This document shows positions 58,122-64,000 of a DNA stretch of 64,000 nt, piece after piece. Made by a program: the position numbers and the translations under genes. The stretch is from Synergistales bacterium (GTDB lineage Bacteria; Synergistota; Synergistia; Synergistales; Aminiphilaceae). The stretch lies in contig JAIPGA010000002.1 of NCBI GenBank assembly GCA_021736445.1, positions 40,268 through 104,267 on the forward strand. The letters run 5' to 3'. Positions within the stretch are counted from its first letter, which is position 1. Every line of letters starts with the position of its first letter. The notes below the pieces were generated by a model. That model worked only from the letters and a program-made list of their open reading frames with translations, searched no databases and had not been told where the DNA came from.

Positions 58122-59464
58122 GCAGGTTGCCGACCTTTTTCGTTGTTCCAAAGCACCTCAAGCACCTTCCCGACAAGATAGAGACTGCCGCAGACCACAC
58201 CAAGCTGTCCCCTCCCCCGGATGAGATCCAGTGCGTTTTCCACGTTACCGGCAACCCGGACATGTGGCCACCCTGCATCTTCCGCTGTCCGGGCCAGTCG
58301 ATCAGACGGAACGCTCCGCGCATGTTCGGGAAGGTCAGTGCAGATAACCTCCTGAGCACAGGGGCGGAGAAGCTCCAAGCCCTGTGTATACCCCTTATCC
58401 TCCATAGATGCAAAGAGGACAATGGTTTCTTTGTTCCTGTTCCAGAGATTGTTCAGCAGAGCGACCAATGCAGCGTACCCCTGCAGATTGTGTGCTCCAT
58501 CAAGAAGGAGATCCGGATTGCCGTGAACCAGTTCTCCTCTCCCGTGCCATCTGGCCCCACTGAGGCCCGACTCGATTGCCGTGGGCGTGATGGCCGGGAA
58601 TGTCCGGGAGAGAGAAGAGGCTGCCTCTGCGGCCAGAAGACTGTTTTCGATCTGATGTCTTCCGGGCAACGGGAGGTGCGGATGTATCATCCCATCCCCT
58701 TTCCGGTGCAAGGAAAGCTGCGATCCGCAGAGGTCTTCGTGTATCACCGTAACGTCCCAGCATGTACTGGGGATGCATCCCCGCGCATCGATCCTTTTGC
58801 ATGCAGTGTCAAACTGTTCGTTCAGTTGAGGGGGAGTACCTGAAAAGAGCGCTGTGCCGGCAGGACGGAATATCGAGAACTTTTCCCAGGCCCGTTCCCT
58901 CATATCGGATCCGAGAAAACGCTGGTGGTCATCACCGATGGACGTCACGACACTCACCAATACCCGTGAAAGCAGATTGGTGGCATCGAGACGTCCGCCC
59001 ATGCCTGTTTCACAGATAACGAGATCCACCTTTTCCTGCTGGAAAAGGCAAAAGGCTATCGCGGTAGCCAGTTCGAAGAAGGTCGGCGGAGCCGTTCTCA
59101 GCTGTGCGTCCTGTTCAATGCATTCCGCCACGCGCCTCTTGGCCCACCTCCACTGTCCGCTGTACAGGGGCTCCCCGTTGATCAGGATCCGCTCCGCAAG
59201 ACTGCAGAGGTGAGGGCTTGTGAAGAGCCCGCAGCGCATCCCCGCATGCCGACAGATACTGTCCAGGGAGGCACATACCGAGCCCTTCCCGTTGGTGCCG
59301 GCCACATGGACAGCCGGAAACGCTCGTTGCGGATTTCCCAGGCGCAGCAACAATCTGGAGAGCCTGGACAGTCCCGGGCGCATACCAGGTGTGGCCAGGC
59401 TCTCCAGCTCCTTCTCCAGTTCGATAAAGGCATACCGCTCCTCTGTACTCATTACTCCCGCCAT
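58118..59464 (-). CDS. folC: Folylpolyglutamate synthase / dihydrofolate synthase
   Basis: ATP-dependent ligase adding glutamate to folates. The 448-residue protein has the P-loop VAGTNGKGSV, the Mur-ligase-like SPHLCSLAERI, GMGGRLDATN and DGAHN. The ATG at 59462-59464 overlaps the valS end by 13 bases; a slightly later ATG is also possible. It is followed by pgeF with a four-base overlap. Confidence 0.93.
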   Translation of the reverse strand: MAGVMSTEERYAFIELEKELESLATPGMRPGLSRLSRLLLRLGNPQRAFPAVHVAGTNGKGSVCASLDSICRHAGMRCGLFTSPHLCSLAERILINGEPLYSGQWRWAKRRVAECIEQDAQLRTAPPTFFELATAIAFCLFQQEKVDLVICETGMGGRLDATNLLSRVLVSVVTSIGDDHQRFLGSDMRERAWEKFSIFRPAGTALFSGTPPQLNEQFDTACKRIDARGCIPSTCWDVTVIHEDLCGSQLSLHRKGDGMIHPHLPLPGRHQIENSLLAAEAASSLSRTFPAITPTAIESGLSGARWHGRGELVHGNPDLLLDGAHNLQGYAALVALLNNLWNRNKETIVLFASMEDKGYTQGLELLRPCAQEVICTDLPEHARSVPSDRLARTAEDAGWPHVRVAGNVENALDLIRGRGQLGVVCGSLYLVGKVLEVLWNNEKGRQPA

Positions 59465-59475
59465 AGGTCCAGACA

Positions 59476-62130
59476 CTACACGGAGCGGAGGGTCTCCAGC
59501 GTTGCCTCGAGCTGGGCCCGACGCTTTGCGTAGTCCTCCCGTCGTGCCCGTTCCTTCTCCACGATTTCGGCGGGCGCATTGTCCAAAAATTGCTGGTTGG
59601 CCAGCTTTGTGTCGCACCGTGTGATATTCGCGGCGGCCTTCCCAAGCTCCTCTTCAAGTCGTTCTATCTCTTTGGCGATATCGATAAGGTCACCCACCGG
59701 GAGATAGATGGTGGCATCAGGGAGAATCTCGGCCAGGGATCCGGCAGGGCGTTCGGTTGTGTGGCTGCACAGTACCTTCTCCACCCCCGAGAGCAGAGAA
59801 AGCTGATCCTCAACCTCTTCCACGAGCCGTTGTCTGCTGTCATCCATTGCTGTCAGATGTACCGTGCCGACCTTCTGCTTAGGAGAGAGGTTCGCGATAG
59901 CCCGAAGATTGCGGATCGTCCGTACCACTTGCATGAAGAAATGGAAGGCCTCCTCCGCTGTTTCGTCACGATAGCCGGATGACGACGGCCAGGGCTCCTG
60001 CTCTATCGAGTTGTCGCCAAACCGGAAGGCATGCCACAACTCTTCGGTAACAAAGGGAATAAAGGGGTGCTGCAGGAGCAGTATCGTTCGCATAACATGG
60101 CTGAGAATGCCCTGCGCTACGAGCTTCCGTTCGTTTCCTTCATGCCCTCTCAGGGTGGGCTTGATCAGTTCGAGGTACCAATCGCAGAGCTCCGCCCAGA
60201 CGAAATCGTAGAGCTTTCTGGCGGCTTCGCCGAAGTAGTATCCTTCCAGTGCCTCTGTCACTTCCGTCACCGTATTGTCAAGACGGGAGAGTATCCAGTA
60301 GTCGCAGAGACGCATTTCTTCCTTGTGATGTGCTGCAATATCCGCAACCGCCGTTGTTTCTCCTCCATGCATGAGTGCAAAGCGGCCGGCGTTCCACAGC
60401 TTGTTCAGGTAGTGACGGTATGTAGTGATCTTCTCTTCGCTGAGAATGATGTCTCGACCTTGCACGGTCAGAGCACAGAGTGTGAAGCGCAGGGCATCGG
60501 CTCCGTGGATGTTGATGATCTCAAGGGGGTCGATGACATTGCCCTTGGACTTGCTCATCTTTTGCCCCTGGGCGTCCCGTACGAGTGCGTGGATGTAGAC
60601 ATCGCGGAAGGGGATCTCGTCCATGCATTCCAGCCCCATCATGATCATTCTGGAGACCCAGAAAAAGATGATGTCGAATCCGGTGACCAATAGCCCCGTG
60701 GGATAAAAGGTCTCAAGATCCCGGGTGTTCTCCGGCCACCCAAGCGTCGAGAAGGGCCAGAGAGCACTGCTGAACCACGTATCGAGGACATCGCTTTCCT
60801 GTTCGATGTGTACGCTGCCGCAGGCCTCACAGACATCGGGATCGGTTTCGGCAACAGTCACATGTCCGCAGTCCGCACAGGTCCAGGCGGGAATACGATG
60901 GCCCCACCACAGCTGTCTGGAGATACACCAGTCCCGGATGTTCTCCATCCACTGGTAGTAGGTCCGCACCCACTGTTCGGGGATCCACTGGATCTGTCCT
61001 TCGCGGACAGCCTGAACGCCGCGCTCCGCCAATGGTTTGGCCTGTACGAACCACTGCTCCGACAGGTAGGGTTCGACGACAGTATTGCATCGGTAGCAGT
61101 GTCCGACGGCGTGATGATGGGGTTCCTGCTTGACGAGCCGGCCGGTCTGTCCCAGATGCTGCACCATTTGCTCCCGGGCAGCGAAACGATCCAGGCCCTG
61201 CAGTGTGCCGGCCTGCTCGTTCATGATACCGGCTTCGTCGATCACCTGTACCGAGAGAAGGCCGTGGCGCTGTCCCACCAGGAAATCATTGGGGTCGTGG
61301 GCCGGGGTGATCTTGACAAAACCTGTACCAAACTCCGGATCCACCATGTCATCCTCGATAATGGGGATCTCTCTCCCATTCATGGGCACCCGGACCGATT
61401 TTCCGATATGGTGTCTGTTGCGTTCGTCACGGGGGTGCACGGCGATGGCGACGTCACCGAGAATGGTTTCCGGACGGGTGGTGGCTATCTCGATGGAGCC
61501 CTCTCCATCTACAAAGGGGTACCGAACCCAGTAGAGTTTTCCCTCTACTTCCGTGTGCTCCACCTCGAGATCCGAAAGAGCGGTGTGGCAACGAGGACAC
61601 CAGTTGATGATGTACTCGCCCTTGTAGATAAGACCCTTCTTGTAGAGCTGCACAAAGACCTCGCGGACGGCACGTGAGAGCCCTTCGTCCATGGTGAACC
61701 GCTCACGGGACCAGTCGCAGGATGCCCCCAGTTTTTTCAGCTGATTGATAATCTTGTTTCCGTAGGTCTCTTTCCACTCCCAGACCTGGTTGACGAATTC
61801 TTCCCGCCCCAGCTCGTGGATATCGATGCCTTCGCCGGCGAGATTGCGTTCCACAACATTCTGTGTTGCTATGCCGGCATGGTCGGTGCCCGGCACCCAG
61901 AGAACGTTATACCCTTGCATACGTTTCCATCTGCAAATGACATCCTGCAGTGTGTTGTTCAGAGCGTGTCCCATATGGAGGGAACCAGTTACATTTGGAG
62001 GTGGAATCACAATACTGAAGGGCTCTCCGCCTGCATCAACATCACCAGTGAAAAGCTCCTTTTCCAACCACCATGCATACCATTTATTTTCTAAGTTTTC
62101 AGGTTGATAACTTGATGCCAGTTCTGTCAT
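59476..62130 (-). CDS. valS: Valyl-tRNA synthetase
   Basis: Charges tRNA-Val. The 884-residue class I synthetase has the HIGH motif as PPNVTGSLHMGH (about residue 44-55), the CP1 editing region (TTRPETILGDVA, near 215), KMSKSKGNVIDP and the C-terminal coiled-coil arm (AKEIERLEEELGKA). The ATG follows GGGGGA by about seven bases. It is 49 bases after engB. Confidence 0.97.
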   Translation of the reverse strand: MTELASSYQPENLENKWYAWWLEKELFTGDVDAGGEPFSIVIPPPNVTGSLHMGHALNNTLQDVICRWKRMQGYNVLWVPGTDHAGIATQNVVERNLAGEGIDIHELGREEFVNQVWEWKETYGNKIINQLKKLGASCDWSRERFTMDEGLSRAVREVFVQLYKKGLIYKGEYIINWCPRCHTALSDLEVEHTEVEGKLYWVRYPFVDGEGSIEIATTRPETILGDVAIAVHPRDERNRHHIGKSVRVPMNGREIPIIEDDMVDPEFGTGFVKITPAHDPNDFLVGQRHGLLSVQVIDEAGIMNEQAGTLQGLDRFAAREQMVQHLGQTGRLVKQEPHHHAVGHCYRCNTVVEPYLSEQWFVQAKPLAERGVQAVREGQIQWIPEQWVRTYYQWMENIRDWCISRQLWWGHRIPAWTCADCGHVTVAETDPDVCEACGSVHIEQESDVLDTWFSSALWPFSTLGWPENTRDLETFYPTGLLVTGFDIIFFWVSRMIMMGLECMDEIPFRDVYIHALVRDAQGQKMSKSKGNVIDPLEIINIHGADALRFTLCALTVQGRDIILSEEKITTYRHYLNKLWNAGRFALMHGGETTAVADIAAHHKEEMRLCDYWILSRLDNTVTEVTEALEGYYFGEAARKLYDFVWAELCDWYLELIKPTLRGHEGNERKLVAQGILSHVMRTILLLQHPFIPFVTEELWHAFRFGDNSIEQEPWPSSSGYRDETAEEAFHFFMQVVRTIRNLRAIANLSPKQKVGTVHLTAMDDSRQRLVEEVEDQLSLLSGVEKVLCSHTTERPAGSLAEILPDATIYLPVGDLIDIAKEIERLEEELGKAAANITRCDTKLANQQFLDNAPAEIVEKERARREDYAKRRAQLEATLETLRSV

Positions 62131-62179
62131 CCTGCGTTCCCCCCGTACTGTTTAGAAAGGCTCAGGCTCACTCTGTGTT

Positions 62180-62785
62180 CTACTGGTGTGCCGGTGTATT
62201 CTCTGTGGCGAATTCCTCGAGCAGACTGCGGAGTTCATCTATCCCCAAACCTTTGGCGGCTCCGGTTATCGGAGGTTTTGTCAGCGACTGTATTCCTCCG
62301 GAAAGATAGCTCTCAAAGAGTCCCTTCCGTCTTCCGCGGGCGATCTTGTCGGCCTTTGTGAACACCACCTGGCAGGGCAGTCGATTCTCGCGGACCCAGT
62401 TCTGCAGCTGTCTGTCGTTGGCAAGCAGACCGTGCCGAAAATCCACAAGCTGCAAAAGCAGAGCCTGGTCACGACGCTGCAGAAAGTACTGTTCGATCAT
62501 GGTCCCCCATTGAGATCGTTCTCCAAAGCCACGTTTCGCGTATCCATATCCAGGCAGATCGACGAGAAAAAAGGGGGAGTCGGTTTGGATCCTGTAGAAA
62601 TTGAGACTCCTTGTCTTTCCCGGGCTTTTGCTTACCCTGGCCAGAGAACGTCCGAAGAGCGCATTCAGCAACGTGGATTTCCCCACGTTCGATCTCCCGG
62701 CGATGGCGATTTCCGGTAAGGTGCAGGCCGGTATTGCTTTCAGTTCAAAACATGTCTTGTGCAGGGTCACATTCCATGCGGTCAT
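62180..62785 (-). CDS. engB: Ribosome biogenesis GTPase EngB (YsxC)
   Basis: GTPase for late large-subunit assembly. The 201-residue protein shows G1 GRSNVGKSTLLNALFG, G2-region SPGKTRSLNFY, G3 VDLPGYGYAKR, G4 FTKADKI. The ATG overlaps the lon stop (ATGA), so it is coupled to lon, a common pair in bacteria. Confidence 0.96.
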   Translation of the reverse strand: MTAWNVTLHKTCFELKAIPACTLPEIAIAGRSNVGKSTLLNALFGRSLARVSKSPGKTRSLNFYRIQTDSPFFLVDLPGYGYAKRGFGERSQWGTMIEQYFLQRRDQALLLQLVDFRHGLLANDRQLQNWVRENRLPCQVVFTKADKIARGRRKGLFESYLSGGIQSLTKPPITGAAKGLGIDELRSLLEEFATENTPAHQ

Positions 62786-64000
62786 GCGGCTTGCTCCTCT
62801 ACCTGTAGTAAGAGTTCGATCAGGTGGCTTATGTGTTCCAGATAGATGAATTCGACTCCTTTCCGGATCCAGGCCGGGAACTGTTCGATGTCAACCCTGT
62901 TGTCGGCCGGCAGGGCCACTCGCTGGATTCCGTACCGTTTGGCGGCAAGCACCTTCTCTCTCGTTCCTCCTACGGGCAGCACATTGCCCCTGAGAGAGAT
63001 TTCCCCGGTCATGGCGACATCAGGCCGGACCGTTTTCCCGGACAGGGCTGAGAGCATGGCTATGGTCATGGTGATGCCGGCAGAGGGGCCGTCCTTGGGG
63101 ATTGCGCCTTCCGGAACGTGGACATGGATGTCGTGGTTGTCTATCTGTTCTTCCTGCAAGCCCAGTGCCGATGCATTGGCCTTGATGTAGCCAAGCCCCG
63201 TCTTCGCCGACTCTTTCATGATAGCGCCGAGGTTTCCGGTGAGCGTGATTTCGCCCTTTCCTTTCATTGTGACGGCCTCGATAACGAGGACATCCCCACC
63301 GGTTTCTGTCCATGCCAGCCCCACGCCGGTGCCCCGGGTGGGTTGTTCGGGGAGCCTGGTATCTTTCCGCTTGGGCGGTCCCAGCAGGTTGGGGAGCTGC
63401 TGTTTCGTCACCCGGATCGGTCCATTCCGCTCCTGTCCTTTTTCCTGTTCGTCCACAAGCTTTCGGGCGGTCTTGCGGGTGATCTTCGCCAGCTGACGCT
63501 CCAGATTCCGTACCCCGGCTTCGCGGGTGTATTCCCCGATGATCTTTTGGATGACGCCATCGGAAATGGAGATCTCCTCTTCAGAAAGCCCGTTTTCCAG
63601 GGTTACCTTGTGCAGAAGATGTTCCTTGGCGATGTGCATCTTTTCTTCCGCCACGTACCCGGGGATATGGAGCGTTTCCATCCTGTCCAGGAGCGGCTTG
63701 GGAATAGTGTGCGAGACGTTGGCGGTTGTCAAAAAGAGAACGCGACTCAGGTTGAAGGGTACTTCAAGAAAATGATCGGTGAACTGATGGTTCTGTTCAG
63801 GGTCGAGAACCTCCAGAAGCGCTGCCGACGGATCTCCCCTGAAATCGACACCGAGTTTGTCGACTTCGTCAAGCAGCATGACGGGATTTCTGGTCCCGGC
63901 GTTCCGTATCTTTTGTATGATTCGACCAGGCAATGCGCCCACGTAGGTTCTTCGGTGCCCTCTGATCTCAGCTTCATCACGGATGCCGCCCAGCGACATG
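62782..64000 (-). CDS. lon: ATP-dependent Lon protease, C-terminal part (cut by the window edge)
   Basis: ATP-driven protease for damaged and regulatory proteins. Only the last 405 codons are seen. They include Walker [13 protein letters not shown], the AAA+ lid, and the P domain with the catalytic Ser in [12 protein letters not shown] and Lys in [13 protein letters not shown]. The open frame runs past the right edge, so the N domain and Walker A are missing here. The first Met visible is internal. It is coupled to engB. Confidence 0.96.
   Translation of the reverse strand, partial: MSLGGIRDEAEIRGHRRTYVGALPGRIIQKIRNAGTRNPVMLLDEVDKLGVDFRGDPSAALLEVLDPEQNHQFTDHFLEVPFNLSRVLFLTTANVSHTIPKPLLDRMETLHIPGYVAEEKMHIAKEHLLHKVTLENGLSEEEISISDGVIQKIIGEYTREAGVRNLERQLAKITRKTARKLVDEQEKGQERNGPIRVTKQQLPNLLGPPKRKDTRLPEQPTRGTGVGLAWTETGGDVLVIEAVTMKGKGEITLTGNLGAIMKESAKTGLGYIKANASALGLQEEQIDNHDIHVHVPEGAIPKDGPSAGITMTIAMLSALSGKTVRPDVAMTGEISLRGNVLPVGGTREKVLAAKRYGIQRVALPADNRVDIEQFPAWIRKGVEFIYLEHISHLIELLLQVEEQAA

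Noticed and set aside
1..64000. tRNA, rRNA and CRISPR structures
   Set aside because: Looking through all gaps I saw no cloverleaf with a CCA-type end, no rRNA-like stretch and no regularly spaced repeats. All gaps are under about 160 bases.

Overview
The window is a dense, housekeeping-rich stretch of a bacterial chromosome, GC-rich by eye. It holds 64 genes. All but three (birA, a radical SAM gene, nikR) lie on the minus strand, mostly in tightly packed operons with 4-nt GTGA/ATGA overlaps. No gap without a gene exceeds about 160 bases. I see no rRNA, tRNA, CRISPR array, insertion sequence or prophage. The two edges cut the window: lon is truncated at the right end, and a ribosome-binding-like site points off the left end.

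The organism is best explained as an anaerobic, amino-acid-fermenting diderm, most likely Synergistota. This is inferred from gene content, not proven. Diderm signs are MlaEFD and an MCE protein ending in an outer-membrane-type beta segment. Amino-acid fermentation is indicated by arginine deiminase x2, ornithine carbamoyltransferase, and histidine ammonia-lyase plus imidazolonepropionase around a HAAT-type ABC transporter. The RicT-HolB-YaaR-Tmk block resembles Firmicutes.

Layout by region. 0-4.6 kb: glpX, purB, DUF4416, an unknown protein, ftsY. 4.6-7.8 kb: ricT, a reduced holB, yaaR, tmk. 7.8-13.7 kb: an Mla lipid-transport operon (long MlaD, MlaF, MlaE), an S55-type secreted protease and prfB with its programmed +1 frameshift. 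13.8-15.8 kb: birA (plus strand) facing a lipoprotein that resembles a TroA/ZnuA metal-binding protein without its metal ligands. 15.9-23.3 kb: hutI, livK, livFGMH, hutH, a histidine uptake and degradation module bracketed by two GC-rich palindromes. 23.3-25.8 kb: a three-gene radical SAM / AMMECR1 / LigB-like cassette of unknown function. 25.8-32.3 kb: queA, spoIID-like, DUF2905, ruvBAC (ruvB appears to start at ATC), yebC, nadE. 32.4-34.9 kb: a plus-strand radical SAM-HhH protein, nikR, and a 54-residue zinc-ribbon gene on the minus strand with its own promoter and terminator.

34.9-40.9 kb: an arginine hub of argF/arcB, two arginine deiminases, agmatinase, spermidine synthase and pyruvoyl arginine decarboxylase. 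It offers two competing fates for arginine: energy through citrulline, or agmatine, putrescine and spermidine. 40.9-45.7 kb: an isoprenoid/envelope operon of ispG, rseP, dxr, cdsA, uppS. 45.7-53.9 kb: type-4 uracil-DNA glycosylase, a P-loop/Asp23 fusion, hisC, murA, wecB, a WecA/TagO-like transferase, an RpiB-Upp fusion and meaB. 54-64 kb: an exported TPR/propeller protein, a small membrane protein, a Gfo/Idh oxidoreductase, pgeF, folC, valS, engB and lon.

Most interesting for follow-up: the long MlaD that could span the envelope, the radical SAM/AMMECR1/LigB cassette, the RpiB-Upp fusion, the P-loop/Asp23 fusion, the ATC start of ruvB, and the ligand-less TroA-like lipoprotein.
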